DNA of 64,000 nucleotides from Bradyrhizobium sp. SZCCT0231 (GCF_018130245.1 NZ_JAFCKP010000004.1:62001-126000); one strand, 5' to 3'; shown: positions 18,219-27,569, numbered from the stretch's first letter. The notes: generated from the letters alone by a model not told the origin. Made by a program: numbers and translations.

Positions 18219-19541
18219 ATGACCGAAATTGCCGATTCCGACTTCCGCCACACGCAGCGGCATATCCGGCTCGACACGATCCTGCGGCTGCGCTGGCTCG
18301 CGGTGCTGGGTCAGCTCGCTGCGATCTTCATCGTGGCGCAGGGGCTGGAGTTCAACGTCGAGATCGTCCCCTGTGTCAGCATCATCGCCCTGTCGGCGGC
18401 GCTCAACCTGGCGCTCCAGACCGCGGCCAATCCGATGCAGCGGCTGGAGCCGATGCAGGCGGCCGGCCTCCTCGCGCTGAACATCGTGGAGCTGGCAGGC
18501 CTGTTGTTCTTCACCGGCGGACTGCAGAACCCGTTCTCGTTCCTGTTCCTCGCGCCCGTGCTGATCTCGGCCACCGCGCTGCCGGCCCGTTTCACCTTCG
18601 GCCTCGGCCTGCTCGCGGTTGCCTGCGCGTCGATCCTGTTCTTCTTCCATTTTCCACTGCCGTGGGATTTCGACGATCCCTTGGTGCTGCCGCCGATCTA
18701 TCTCGTCGGCGTCTGGCTCTCGATCGCGCTTGCGATCGGCGTCACCAGCCTCTACTCCTTCCAGGTGACCGAGGAGGCGCGCAAGCTCGCGGACGCGCTG
18801 GCCGCGACCGAGCTGGTGCTGACGCGCGAGCAGCACCTGACCCAGCTCGACGGCCTCGCTGCCGCGGCCGCGCATGAACTCGGCACGCCGCTCGCAACGA
18901 TCTTCCTGATCTCGCGCGAGCTGGAGAAGACGGTGAAGGATCCGACCTTTGCCGCGGACCTGAAGACGCTGCGCGAGCAGACCCAGCGCTGCCGCGACAT
19001 CCTCAGCAAGATCACCCAGCTCTCCTCCACCGGCGCACCGTTCGACCGCATGAAGCTGTCGGAGCTGATCGAGGAGGTGGTGGCCCCGCACCGCGATTTC
19101 GGCGTCGAGATCAAGGTGCGGATCGCGGTGGCCGCGGCGGCCGAGCCGGTCGGTTCGCGCAATCCGGCGATCCTCTACGGCATCGGCAACATCGTCGAGA
19201 ACGCGGTCGATTTCGCCCGCACCACCGTCGAGGTGAGCGCCTGGTGGAACAAGGACAATATCGAACTCGTGATCTCCGACGACGGACCGGGCATTCCGCC
19301 CGATATTCTCAACCGGATCGGCGAGCCCTATCTGTCGCGGCGCCGCACCCAGGACGATGGCGGCGGCGAACGGCGTGGCCTCGGCCTCGGCGTGTTCATC
19401 GCGCGCACCTTGCTGGAGCGCACCGGCGCCAAGGTCTCGTTTACCAACCGGATCTTTCCGGACCACGGTGCGGTGGTTCAGATCACATGGCCGAGACAGC
19501 GTTTTGAGGCTATCGAGACGCTCGAAGAAACAATAGGATAG
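18219..19541 (+). CDS. regS: Redox sensor histidine kinase RegS (RegB/PrrB/ActS family)
   Basis: 440 residues from the ATG at 18219. Six membrane helices occupy about residues 25-185 and include the family hallmark GGLQNPFSFLF, the ubiquinone-binding segment in RegB. The kinase core has the H-box AAAAHELGTPLATIFLISRELE, the redox cysteine region LREQTQRCRDIL (equivalent to Cys265 of Rhodobacter RegB), then N- and G-boxes (IVENAVDFA, SDDGPGIP, GLGLGVFIARTLLERTGAKV). In Bradyrhizobium the RegSR pair activates the fixR-nifA operon and other redox-controlled genes; that role is taken from the family. The response regulator gene follows directly. Confidence 0.94.
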   Translation: MTEIADSDFRHTQRHIRLDTILRLRWLAVLGQLAAIFIVAQGLEFNVEIVPCVSIIALSAALNLALQTAANPMQRLEPMQAAGLLALNIVELAGLLFFTGGLQNPFSFLFLAPVLISATALPARFTFGLGLLAVACASILFFFHFPLPWDFDDPLVLPPIYLVGVWLSIALAIGVTSLYSFQVTEEARKLADALAATELVLTREQHLTQLDGLAAAAAHELGTPLATIFLISRELEKTVKDPTFAADLKTLREQTQRCRDILSKITQLSSTGAPFDRMKLSELIEEVVAPHRDFGVEIKVRIAVAAAAEPVGSRNPAILYGIGNIVENAVDFARTTVEVSAWWNKDNIELVISDDGPGIPPDILNRIGEPYLSRRRTQDDGGGERRGLGLGVFIARTLLERTGAKVSFTNRIFPDHGAVVQITWPRQRFEAIETLEETIG

Positions 19542-19643
19542 GCGCGACCTTGCGTCGCACAACGGGGCGGACCGACCATTTGCTGCCTTGGCACTGCGCG
19601 ATGGCGACGCCATATGTCAATGCGCTGGAAAGAGGACAACACC

Positions 19644-20198
19644 TTGAACGCCATTGCCGAACTGAACGAACAGACCGACCGCTCGCTTCTCATCGTGGAA
19701 GACGACAAGCCGTTTCTGGAGCGGCTGTCGCGTGCCATGGAGACACGGGGCTTTGCCGTGACATCATGCGACACCGTCTCGGACGGACTGGCGCAGATCG
19801 GCAAGTCGGCGCCGGCTTTCGCGGTGGTGGATTTGCGACTCGGCGACGGCAACGGCCTCGACGTGGTCTCGGCGCTGAAGAAGAAGCGCCCGGATGCGCG
19901 CGCGATCGTGCTGACCGGCTACGGCAATATCGCCACCGCCGTCACCGCGGTGAAGATGGGCGCGATCGATTATCTCTCCAAGCCCGCGGACGCCGACGAC
20001 GTCGTCGCGGCACTGCTCTCGACCAGCGCGGAGAAATCCGAGTTACCGACCAACCCGATGTCGGCCGACCGCGTCCGCTGGGAGCACATCCAGCGCATCT
20101 ACGAGATGTGCAATCGCAACGTCTCGGAAACGGCGCGCCGGCTCAACATGCACCGGCGTACCCTGCAGCGGATTTTGGCCAAGCGCGCGCCAAGGTAA
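19644..20198 (+). CDS. regR: Response regulator RegR (RegA/PrrA/ActR family)
   Basis: 184 residues if translation starts at the TTG at 19644, which has AGAGGA upstream and gives the usual family N terminus. An ATG at 19614 would add ten residues. The receiver domain has acidic LIVEDDKPF, the phosphorylated aspartate in VVDLRLGDGNG, T in VLTGYGN and K in YLSKPAD. The effector is a Fis-type helix-turn-helix: NVSETARRLNMHRRTLQRILAKRAPR, almost invariant in RegA proteins. It is the DNA-binding partner of RegS and lies about 100 bases downstream of it. It lacks the AAA domain of NtrC-type activators. Confidence 0.95.
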   Translation: MNAIAELNEQTDRSLLIVEDDKPFLERLSRAMETRGFAVTSCDTVSDGLAQIGKSAPAFAVVDLRLGDGNGLDVVSALKKKRPDARAIVLTGYGNIATAVTAVKMGAIDYLSKPADADDVVAALLSTSAEKSELPTNPMSADRVRWEHIQRIYEMCNRNVSETARRLNMHRRTLQRILAKRAPR

Positions 20199-20204
20199 CG
20201 GTCT

Positions 20205-20301
20205 CGTAGGGTGGGCAAAGGCGCGAAGCGCCGTGCCCACCATATCTCTCGGATCATGATCGACTGGTTTGGTGGGCACGCTTCGCTTTGCCCACCCTAC
20301 G
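20205..20301. repeat. Intergenic palindromic element, 'GTAGGGTGGGCAAAG' class
   Basis: CGTAGGGTGGGCAAAGGCGCG and CTTTGCCCACCCTACG are the outer arms, with GTGCCCACCAT and GGTGGGCAC inside. It starts seven bases after the regR stop codon and separates it from the convergent mmcB gene. Confidence 0.85.
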
Positions 20302-20322
20302 GCACCTGTGGTTGCGGCGCCG

Positions 20323-20811
20323 CTACTCCCAAAAATCCGCATGCCCCTGCGGATCGACCAGGCGGTTGATCCGCAGGGCCGCCGCCATCGCGAAACGCAC
20401 CGTCATCTGCTTGCGCGTGGCGGCAGCCAGCTTGTGCTCGGGCGCCTCGCAATGCAGGTGCGCGCCGTAGGCGTCGGCGATGATCAGGCCGGTGTCTTTA
20501 GGGAAGATCTCGCACGGCAGATGCTGCGTGAAGGCGAAGAACAGCCGGTCGCAATGGGCGCGGTATTCGTGCCATTTCTGGTCGGCGCGCAGATCCTCCA
20601 CCGACGACTTGATCTCGACGATCCAGATTTCGCCGCGCTCGTTCAGCGCCACGAGATCGGCACGCCGGCCCGACGGCAGCGGCAATTCGCTGATGCAGGA
20701 GAAGCCGAGCGAGCGCAGCAGCCGCGCCGTGCCACGCGCGATGGCGAGCGCCGTCTCCGACTGGCGGCGATCCGGCGGCGGCACGAGGGTGATGCGGGCG
20801 GTGTTGTCCAT
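20323..20811 (-). CDS. mmcB: MmcB family DNA repair-associated protein
   Basis: 162 residues from the ATG at 20811; frame upstream of it (to 20898) does not look like the family. The core RRADLVALNERGEIWIVEIKSSVEDLRADQKWHEYRAHCDRLFFA has the D...E-x-K nuclease-like arrangement of MmcB, a PD-(D/E)XK-fold protein linked in Caulobacter to DNA damage and the ImuABC mutasome. Residues around D (in RADLV), E and K (IVEIKSS) would form the active site. No imuA/imuB/dnaE2 genes are nearby. Confidence rests on the very conserved central block. Confidence 0.88.
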   Translation of the reverse strand: MDNTARITLVPPPDRRQSETALAIARGTARLLRSLGFSCISELPLPSGRRADLVALNERGEIWIVEIKSSVEDLRADQKWHEYRAHCDRLFFAFTQHLPCEIFPKDTGLIIADAYGAHLHCEAPEHKLAAATRKQMTVRFAMAAALRINRLVDPQGHADFWE

Positions 20812-20884
20812 AGGGGGAGGATAGCCGATTCCGGGAGGGGCGGACACTGTCCGATGGAAGCGAGCGACAGCCTCAGTTTCCGCT

Positions 20885-21046
20885 GTCGTCCCGGACAAGC
20901 GCGCCTAAAGCGCGCGTAGATCCGGGACCCATAACCATAGGGAGAAGTTTGGCGCGAACTGGCAACTCCGAGTCGTCGCAACACTGCTTCCTGTGGCTAT
21001 GGGTCCCGGATCGGCGCGCGCTTGGGGCGCGCTTGTCCGGGACGAC
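20885..21046. repeat. Intergenic palindromic element, 'GTCGTCCCGGACAAGCG' class
   Basis: Outer arms GTCGTCCCGGACAAGCGCGC and GCGCGCTTGTCCGGGACGAC; inner arms GATCCGGGACCCATAACCA and TGTGGCTATGGGTCCCGGATC. An almost identical element lies at 24388-24541. Confidence 0.9.
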
Positions 21047-21049
21047 AGT

Positions 21050-22645
21050 TTACGGCGGCGCCACCACCACGCCCTCATTGCCGCGCAAATCCAGCACGCC
21101 TTCGATCCCCTCACCCTCGCGATCCAGAAACGTCGACAGCAATATCCTGCTGCCGAAACGGATCGCGCTGGTGGTCACCGCGATCGGATCAGGACCGAGA
21201 TTGAGCGCCACGATCACGGCCTTGCCGCCGTCCTCGCGGCGGTAGATCAGGAGATCGCCTTGCGCGGCAATCGGATGATAATCGCCCGCGATCAATGGGG
21301 GACAGCTCTTCCGCAAGCCGATCAGGCGCCTGTAGAGATTGAGGATCGAGCGCGGATCGGCTTCGAGATTGGCGACATTCTCGCGGATATGATCCTCCGG
21401 CAGCGGCAGCCACGGCCTCACTTCCGAGAAACCGGCGAAGCCCGACGAATCCCATTGCATCGGCGTGCGGCAGCCGTCGCGGCCGACACCGATGCCGGGC
21501 ACGTTCTTCTCGAAGGGATCGCGCACGTCCTCCGGCGCGATCGCGAGCTGATGCATGCCGATCTCGTCGCCATAATAAAGCGTCGGCGTGCCGCGCAGCG
21601 TCAGCAGCAGCATGGCCGCGACGCGGGCCTGCTCCGGCCCGACGCGGCTCGCCACCCGCGGGCGATCGTGATTTCCGAGCACCCAGTTCGGCCAGGCACC
21701 GCGCGGCAGCGACTTCTCGTAGTCCTCGATGATTGTCTCGATCGAGCGCGCGCTCCAGAAGGTCGAGAGCAGCGCGAAATTGAACGGCATCTGCGCCCCG
21801 GTGAGATCGTTGCCGTAATAGGCCATCAGGCGATGCAGTGGCAGATAGATCTCGCCGATCAAGACGCGGGCAGAATACGCGTCGGTGACGCGCCGCATTT
21901 CGCCGATCACGTCATGCACCTCCGGCTGGTCGGTGGAATATTGCGTGAGGATCTTCTCGTTCGGCGGCCGGCCCTCGACATAATGCGGGTTCGGCGGATT
22001 GTCGCGGAATTCGGCGTCCTTGATCAGGTGCCAGATCACGTCGACGCGAAAGCCGTCGACGCCCTTGTCCAGCCAGAACCGCATCACATCGTAGATCGCG
22101 GCGCGGACGTCCGGATTGCGCCAATTGAGATCCGGCTGCTGGGCGAGGAAGGCGTGGTAGAAATATTGCCCCGTGGTTTCGTCGAAAGCCCACGCGCTGC
22201 CGCCGAATTCGGACAGCCAGTTGTTTGGCGCGCTGCCGTCCGGCTTCGGGTCGCGCCAGATGTACCAGTCGCGCTTGGGATTGTCGCGCGAGGACCGGCT
22301 CTCGATGAACCATGGATGCTGGCTTGATGTGTGGTTCGGCACGAGGTCGAGGATCAGCTTCAGGCCATTGTCATGGGCGGCCGCGAGCAGCGCATCGAAA
22401 TCCGCCATCGTGCCGAACAGCGGCTCGATGCCGACATAATCCGAGATGTCGTAACCGAAATCCGCCATCGGCGAGGGAAAGATCGGCGACAGCCAGATCG
22501 CATCGACACCGAGCGATTTGACGTAAGGCAACCGCCTGAGGATGCCGGCGAGATCGCCGACGCCGTCGCCATCCGAGTCCTGAAACGAGCGCGGATAGAT
22601 CTGATAGAAGATGCCGTCGCGCCACCAGTACTCGCCCTGAGCCAT
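21050..22645 (-). CDS. GH13 alpha-glucosidase family enzyme
   Basis: 531 residues from the ATG at 22645 (MAQGEYWWRDGIFYQIYPRSF); a start at 22696 would add 17 unlikely residues. The (beta/alpha)8 GH13 signature regions are present: DLVPNHTS, GFRVDVIWHL with the nucleophile aspartate, LIGEIYLPL with the acid/base glutamate, and VLGNHDRPR with the third aspartate. The fingerprint QPDLNWRNPDVRAAIYDVMRFWLDKGVDGFR places it with oligo-1,6-glucosidase/alpha-glucosidases acting on short alpha-glucosides in the cytoplasm. Exact linkage preference cannot be read. The gene is divergent from the metallo-beta-lactamase gene. Confidence 0.92.
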   Translation of the reverse strand: MAQGEYWWRDGIFYQIYPRSFQDSDGDGVGDLAGILRRLPYVKSLGVDAIWLSPIFPSPMADFGYDISDYVGIEPLFGTMADFDALLAAAHDNGLKLILDLVPNHTSSQHPWFIESRSSRDNPKRDWYIWRDPKPDGSAPNNWLSEFGGSAWAFDETTGQYFYHAFLAQQPDLNWRNPDVRAAIYDVMRFWLDKGVDGFRVDVIWHLIKDAEFRDNPPNPHYVEGRPPNEKILTQYSTDQPEVHDVIGEMRRVTDAYSARVLIGEIYLPLHRLMAYYGNDLTGAQMPFNFALLSTFWSARSIETIIEDYEKSLPRGAWPNWVLGNHDRPRVASRVGPEQARVAAMLLLTLRGTPTLYYGDEIGMHQLAIAPEDVRDPFEKNVPGIGVGRDGCRTPMQWDSSGFAGFSEVRPWLPLPEDHIRENVANLEADPRSILNLYRRLIGLRKSCPPLIAGDYHPIAAQGDLLIYRREDGGKAVIVALNLGPDPIAVTTSAIRFGSRILLSTFLDREGEGIEGVLDLRGNEGVVVAPP

Positions 22646-22807
22646 GTCGGAATACCATCCAAAGACTGTCTCTCGCGCGGGAGAACGCGGAAGCAACGCC
22701 CCGGTTCAGATTGGCGAGCCAATTGGGACGGCCGTGTGACGTGTTCCCCGGTCCCTGGCACCAATCTTTTGCTTGGCGGCATGGCAAAAATCGGCATTGT
22801 GGCGCCC

Positions 22808-23500
22808 ATGACCGAGCAAAATAAAACCCAAAATTCCTCGCAAGAATCGTCGCAAGCCAAGGCCGGCGCGATCATCGTTCCCGTGACGCTGTTCGAGCAG
22901 AACTGCACCATCATCTGGGACGAGCCTTCCAAGAAGGCCGTGGTGATCGATCCCGGCGGCGACGTGCCGAAGATTCTGGATGCAATCACGCAGACCGGCG
23001 TCACCGTGGAGAAGATCTGGCTGACCCACGGCCATATCGATCATGTCGGCGGCGCGGCGGACTTGCGCGATGCGTTGAAGGTGCCGATCGAGGGTCCGCA
23101 TCAGGCCGACAAGTTCCTGCTCGACAACGTGGTCGAGAGCGGCGCGCGCTTCGGCATGACGGGCGTGCGCAACTTCGCGCCGGACCGCTGGCTCGAGGAA
23201 GGCGACAGCGTGTCGATCGGCGGCCTGTCGTTCGACATCCTGCACTGCCCCGGTCATTCGCCCGGCAGCGTGGTGTTCTTCAACAAGGATCTGCGTTTTG
23301 CCCTTGTCGGCGACGTCCTGTTCGCGGGCTCGGTTGGGCGCACCGATCTGCCCGGCGGCAGTCACGCCACGCTGATCAACTCGATCAAGACGAAGTTGCT
23401 GCCGCTCGGCGATGATGTCGGCTTCATCTGCGGCCACGGCGCCGGCTCGAGCATCGGCCAGGAGCGGATGACCAACCCGTTCATCACCGGCGAGATGTGA
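22808..23500 (+). CDS. Metallo-beta-lactamase-fold hydrolase (glyoxalase II-like)
   Basis: 230 residues from the ATG at 22808; an in-frame ATG at 22781 is also possible and neither has a strong ribosome binding site. The metal-binding signature THGHIDHVGG is followed by the GH motif ILHCPGHSPGSVVFF, the bridging aspartate region FALVGDVLFAGSVGRTDLPGG and the last histidine in FICGHGAGSSIGQER. This matches the GloB/YcbL hydroxyacylglutathione-hydrolase-like group. The serine/glutamine-rich first 15 residues are not conserved in the family. Confidence 0.88.
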   Translation: MTEQNKTQNSSQESSQAKAGAIIVPVTLFEQNCTIIWDEPSKKAVVIDPGGDVPKILDAITQTGVTVEKIWLTHGHIDHVGGAADLRDALKVPIEGPHQADKFLLDNVVESGARFGMTGVRNFAPDRWLEEGDSVSIGGLSFDILHCPGHSPGSVVFFNKDLRFALVGDVLFAGSVGRTDLPGGSHATLINSIKTKLLPLGDDVGFICGHGAGSSIGQERMTNPFITGEM

Positions 23501-23502
23501 GC

Positions 23503-23871
23503 TTATTCGGCAGCGTCTGCGAGCGCCGCCGTCTCGCTCAGGTTACGCTCGCCCCATTCGCGGATGGCGGCAACGACGGGCACAAAACTCTTGCCCTTGC
23601 GGGTGAGGCGATACTCCACCTTCGGCGGCACCTCGCAGAAATCCTTGCGGTCGATCAGGCCGCTCATCGTCAACGCCTTCAATTCGCGGCTGAGCACGCG
23701 CGGGGTGATTTCCGCAGTGCCTTCAGCGCCGCGCAGCAGGCCGCTTCTGATCTCGCCATAGCGGCGCGGGCCGTCCTTGAGATCCCAGACGATGCGCAGC
23801 TTGTACTTGCCGCTGATCATCTTCTGAAACGCCGCGACCGGACAGGTGCGCGCCGGGATTGCCTTTGCCAT
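23503..23871 (-). CDS. HxlR family winged-helix transcriptional regulator
   Basis: 122 residues with the HxlR pattern: CPVAAFQKMISGKYKLRIVWDLKDGPRRYGEIRSGL, then ITPRVLSRELKALTMSGLIDRKDFCEVPPKVEYRLTRKGKSFVPVVAAIREWGE. The family members are dimeric winged-helix factors that often sense reactive electrophiles or redox state through an N-terminal cysteine (here C in TCPVAAF). It is divergently arranged with the ABM-like gene at 24071, its most likely target. Confidence 0.92.
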   Translation of the reverse strand: MAKAIPARTCPVAAFQKMISGKYKLRIVWDLKDGPRRYGEIRSGLLRGAEGTAEITPRVLSRELKALTMSGLIDRKDFCEVPPKVEYRLTRKGKSFVPVVAAIREWGERNLSETAALADAAE

Positions 23872-24070
23872 GTCGTCTCCTCCACGAGCATCCAGCCATT
23901 CTTTTTTGACGCGTTTTCTTTACGCGAACCGGCGTCCACTTCGCTCGAAAACGCTACGCGATAAGAATAGGAGCGACGGCGAAAAAGTCCATACTATCAA
24001 TTTTGTCCATACTTGCGGGATCGCGCGCAAGCCGCAGATGATGACGCACGAGACGAACAGGGAGCGTCAC

Positions 24071-24373
24071 ATGAAGCACTTCATGATCAGATACCAGTTC
24101 AAGAACGGCACGACGGAGGATTGGCACCGGGAGATCGGCCGCTTCATCAAGGCGATCGACGGCGATCCGGAGCTGAAGGGACGGATCGGCTATCGGGTCC
24201 TGAAGGCCCGCGACGACCGCAGCTACTTCCATCTTGCGAGCGCCAGCGACGATGCCGCGCAGAAGGCGCTGCAATCGCGCGACTTCTTCAGGGCCTATCA
24301 GGAGATGACGCGGAAGGTTGCGGGCGGCGAGGTGACGGTGACGCCGATCGAATGGATCGATCAGACGGCGTAG
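24071..24373 (+). CDS. ABM-like small protein (putative antibiotic biosynthesis monooxygenase fold)
   Basis: 100 residues from the ATG at 24071. The pattern MIRYQFKNGTTEDWHREIGRFIKAIDGDPELKGRIGYRVLKARDDRSYFHLASASDDAAQKALQSRDFFRAYQEM fits a dimeric alpha/beta-barrel protein like YdhR/ABM-type quinol oxygenases. Function is not established. Its divergence from the HxlR regulator, about 200 bases apart, suggests it is the regulated partner, a common arrangement for detoxification genes. Confidence 0.75.
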   Translation: MKHFMIRYQFKNGTTEDWHREIGRFIKAIDGDPELKGRIGYRVLKARDDRSYFHLASASDDAAQKALQSRDFFRAYQEMTRKVAGGEVTVTPIEWIDQTA

Positions 24374-24387
24374 CCACAAACTCCGCC

Positions 24388-24541
24388 GTCGTCCCGGACA
24401 AGCGTCCGCGCAGATCCGGGACCCATAGCCACAGGGAGACGTGGTTACGGGGACTCGGAGTTACGCCTTCGCGCTTCACTTGCTCCCGGGAGTATGGGTC
24501 CCGGATCGGCGCGCGCTTGGGGCGCGCTTGTCCGGGACGAC
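24388..24541. repeat. Intergenic palindromic element, 'GTCGTCCCGGACAAGCG' class
   Basis: Outer arms GTCGTCCCGGACAAGCGTCC and CGCGCTTGTCCGGGACGAC; inner arms GATCCGGGACCCATAGCCAC and GTATGGGTCCCGGATC. It is the sister copy of 20885-21046 and sits between convergent genes. Confidence 0.9.
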
Positions 24542-24554
24542 AGTGGGGATGGAG

Positions 24555-25745
24555 CTATTTCATCAATCCGGCCGCCGTGAGCGCGCGCGTGATGATCTGG
24601 CCGAGATCGAAGCCGTGAGACTTTTCTCGCTTCGGCTCGGCAGGCTCCGCGACCGCGGTGCGGATCGAGCGGGCGAGATGCGGCGCGGGCGACAGCGCCG
24701 GCTTTGCGGGCTTTGCCGCCTCCGCGATCCAGCCGGTGAGGCCGAAGAACTTTGCGATGTGGTAGGACGAGGAGATGCCGGCCTCGATCAGGAACGCGCC
24801 TTCGACGCCATAGCGCTGGTCGTTGTCGGCGAGCCCCAGCGGCGTGCCGTGGGCCATGTCGGTGATGGCGTAGGACTCGACCAGCGTCTCGCCGTCCTTG
24901 TTCCACCAGGCCTGGCGCGGATAGCCGTCGACATTGGTCTCCGCCATCGGCACGTCGGGCAGATCGTGCAAATCGAGCCACTGCTTGACGATCTCGTTGG
25001 CATTGCCGGGATTGACGGTGCGGTCGGCGCTGCCGTGCCACACCGACACCTTCGGCCAGGGCCCGCGATGATCGGAGGCGCTGCGCACGAGATCGCCGAG
25101 CTCGCGCGCGGGACGCGCCGGGGAATGGAACATGCCGTCCAGCGCCTCGCGCAAATTCGAGGCGATGCCGTAGGGCAATCCGGCGATGACAGCGCCGGCC
25201 GCGAAGACCTCCGGATAGGTCGCGAGCATCACCGACGTCATGCCGCCGCCGGCGGAGAGGCCGGTGATGAAGATGCGCCTGGAATCGATACGGTGCGCCT
25301 CGACCATATGCGCGATCATCTCGCGGATCGAATGCGCCTCGCCGCTGTCCCGCGCGGTGTCCTCCGGATTGAACCAGTTGAAGCAGGTGTTGCCGTTGTT
25401 GATGCGCTGCTGCTCGGGCATCAACAGCGCGAAGCCGTAATGCTTCGCGAGCGTCGACCAGCCGGCGCCGAGATCGTAAGCGGCTGCCGTCTGCCCGCAG
25501 CCATGCAGCACGACGACGAGCGCGCGCGGCTTCTGGAGCTGCGCCGGCACGAACGCGAACATGCGCAAGGCGCCGGGATTGTCGCCGAAGCCCGTGACCT
25601 CTTGCAGCGGGCTGGATGAATCCGCGCTGCGGCCGAGCTCGGCGAAGCGCAGACCGTCCAGCTTCGGCAGACGTCTCAACAAATCGACATTTCTGGCTAA
25701 CGACACGGCAAGTTCCTGGTGGGCGACTTTCAACGTACAGCCCAA
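24555..25745 (-). CDS. PHB-depolymerase-family esterase (LpqC type)
   Basis: 396 residues. Alpha/beta-hydrolase with the oxyanion segment VVVLHGCGQTAAAYD, the nucleophile elbow GLSAGGGM, the aspartate region VWHGSADRTVNPGNA and the catalytic histidine in ITDMAHGTPLG. The order and spacing fit the 'esterase, PHB depolymerase family' group, which also includes feruloyl-esterase-like proteins. There is no obvious signal peptide, so it is probably intracellular; whether PHB is the substrate is open. The C-terminal 70 residues form a low-complexity Ala/Pro/Glu extension ending in a short helix. Confidence 0.88.
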   Translation of the reverse strand: MGCTLKVAHQELAVSLARNVDLLRRLPKLDGLRFAELGRSADSSSPLQEVTGFGDNPGALRMFAFVPAQLQKPRALVVVLHGCGQTAAAYDLGAGWSTLAKHYGFALLMPEQQRINNGNTCFNWFNPEDTARDSGEAHSIREMIAHMVEAHRIDSRRIFITGLSAGGGMTSVMLATYPEVFAAGAVIAGLPYGIASNLREALDGMFHSPARPARELGDLVRSASDHRGPWPKVSVWHGSADRTVNPGNANEIVKQWLDLHDLPDVPMAETNVDGYPRQAWWNKDGETLVESYAITDMAHGTPLGLADNDQRYGVEGAFLIEAGISSSYHIAKFFGLTGWIAEAAKPAKPALSPAPHLARSIRTAVAEPAEPKREKSHGFDLGQIITRALTAAGLMK

Positions 25746-25847
25746 CCAGATAGTTGCTGCATTGCGAAATAAAAAGACCGTGTGCTGTCGATCTCGCGAA
25801 AATCACCGGAAATCCCGCGGAAATTCGCATGTATTAACCGCACTGCC

Positions 25848-26099
25848 TCAACTTGATGCAGATGCGCGGCACATCCACGTCAGAAATGCGGTGCAGATCA
25901 TGATTAACGTCACAAACGGCGCGAGCGAGACGAAAAATCCTGCCCGCGCTGATTGCATTGATTCGATGGCGAAGAACACCGCGCCGATTGCGGCCACTCC
26001 GGCCGCATTTCCGATCTGTGCTGTCGTGCCGTGGATGCCGGAGGCCGAACCTGCGGCAGCAGGTTTTGCCGTCGAGAGCACTGCGCCCGAGAGCGGTGC
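25848..26099 (-). pseudogene. Remnant of an MFS (EmrB/QacA-type) transporter C terminus
   Basis: Read on the minus strand, this stretch encodes about 83 residues typical of the last two membrane helices of 14-helix MFS drug exporters: VLSTAKPAAAGSASGIHGTTAQIGNAAGVAAIGAVFF followed by another hydrophobic segment and a stop. The frame stays open upstream to 26477, but those residues have no transporter character and the DNA there is the start of the monooxygenase gene on the other strand. The gene has thus lost all but its 3' end. Confidence 0.7.
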
Positions 26100-26333
26100 T
26101 GGAAGGTGGGCCTGTCCGGAATCTGACACCTGCGATGATCGATCGCGGCGAAGCCGAACGCCGCGATGCGCGTTCATGCGCAACTGATCTCGGTTGCGAG
26201 CTGCAGGCCGAGCAGTCGCTTTCCCACATGTTTGACATTCCGCAACACGGGACATCGTGCGATTGCGTTCGTCGTCTCCGACACGTAGCCTCACGCCACC
26301 AACAAACAGAAAATGAAATCCGGAGAGAACGCC

Positions 26334-27569
26334 ATGGCGCGCCTGAAGTTCGGAGCCTTCCTTGCCCCGCATCACCCGATCGGGGAGCATCCGATGCTGC
26401 AGTTCCGGCGCGATCTCGACCTGGTCGAGCAGCTCGACGCGCTCGGCTATGACGAGTTCTGGTGCGGCGAGCATCATTCATCGGGCTGGGAGATGATCGC
26501 CTCGCCCGAGATGTTCCTGGCCGCCGCCGGCGAGCGCACCAAGCGGATCAAGCTCGGCACCGGCGTGGTGTCGCTGCCCTATCACCATCCCTTCAACGTC
26601 GCCCAGCGCATGGTGCAGCTCGACCACATGACCGGCGGCCGCGCCATCTTCGGCTCCGGTCCCGGCGCGCTGGCCTCCGATGCGCATACGCTCGGCATCG
26701 ACCCGATGACGCAGCGCGACCGGCAGGACGAGGCGATCGGCATCATCCGCCGCCTCTTCAACGGCGAGCGCGTCACCGCCAGGAGCGACTGGTTCACCAT
26801 GAACGACGCCGCGCTGCAGATCCTGCCCTTGCAGGAGGAGATGCCGTTCGTGGTGGCCTCGCAGATCTCGCCCTCCGGCATGACGCTCGCCGGCAAATAC
26901 GGCATCGGCATCATCTCGCTGGGATCGATGACGACGCAGGGTCTGATGTCGCTGCAGCAGCAATGGCAGTTCGCCGAGGATGCCGCCAGGAAGCATGGCA
27001 CCACGGTGAACCGTGCCGATTGGCGTGTGCTCCTGACCTGGCACATCGCCGAAACGCGTGAACAAGCCCGCCGCGAGGCCGGCGCGGGTCTGATGCGCTG
27101 GCACAACGAATATAATGTCGGCACGCTGCAGCGGCCGGGCCTCACCGCGTTCTCCTCCCCCGACGAGGCCGTCGACAAGACCGCCTTCGTCGAGGGGGCC
27201 GCGTCCACCATCGGCACACCCGACGATCTCGTCAAAACCATCAAGAACGTGATGGAAGTCTCCGGCGGAGTCGGCGCCATCATCGGCTTCGTGCACGACT
27301 GGGCCAATCCGGAGGCGACGCGGCGGAGCTGGGACATGGTGGCGCGCTACGTCGTGCCCGAGATCAACGGCTATATCGACGGTCTCCGCAAGTCGCAAAA
27401 ATTCGTGATCGAGAACCGTGCGATCTTCGAGCGTGCGGGTCAGGCCGTGATGGCCAAGATCATGGAGAACGAGAAGGCCGCCGAGGCGCTGAAGGTGACC
27501 GGCCCCGGCCGCGTCGCCATTCCCGCCGTCAACGCTCCGGATCTGCAGAAGGAAGCGGCGAAGCGATAG
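26334..27569 (+). CDS. LLM class flavin-dependent monooxygenase
   Basis: 411 residues from the ATG at 26334, preceded by GGAGAGAACGCC. It has the bacterial-luciferase-like barrel: N-terminal LKFGAFLAPHHPIGEHPMLQF, then LDALGYDEFWCGEHHSSGWEMIASPEMFLAAAGERTKRIKLGTGVVSLPYHHPFNVAQRMVQLDHMTGGRAIFGSGPG. Such enzymes use reduced flavin from a partner reductase to oxidise small substrates; the closest pattern is the limonene-monooxygenase/alkanal-type group. No flavin reductase gene is adjacent. The downstream P450 could belong to the same oxidative pathway, but there is no direct evidence. Confidence 0.92.
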   Translation: MARLKFGAFLAPHHPIGEHPMLQFRRDLDLVEQLDALGYDEFWCGEHHSSGWEMIASPEMFLAAAGERTKRIKLGTGVVSLPYHHPFNVAQRMVQLDHMTGGRAIFGSGPGALASDAHTLGIDPMTQRDRQDEAIGIIRRLFNGERVTARSDWFTMNDAALQILPLQEEMPFVVASQISPSGMTLAGKYGIGIISLGSMTTQGLMSLQQQWQFAEDAARKHGTTVNRADWRVLLTWHIAETREQARREAGAGLMRWHNEYNVGTLQRPGLTAFSSPDEAVDKTAFVEGAASTIGTPDDLVKTIKNVMEVSGGVGAIIGFVHDWANPEATRRSWDMVARYVVPEINGYIDGLRKSQKFVIENRAIFERAGQAVMAKIMENEKAAEALKVTGPGRVAIPAVNAPDLQKEAAKR

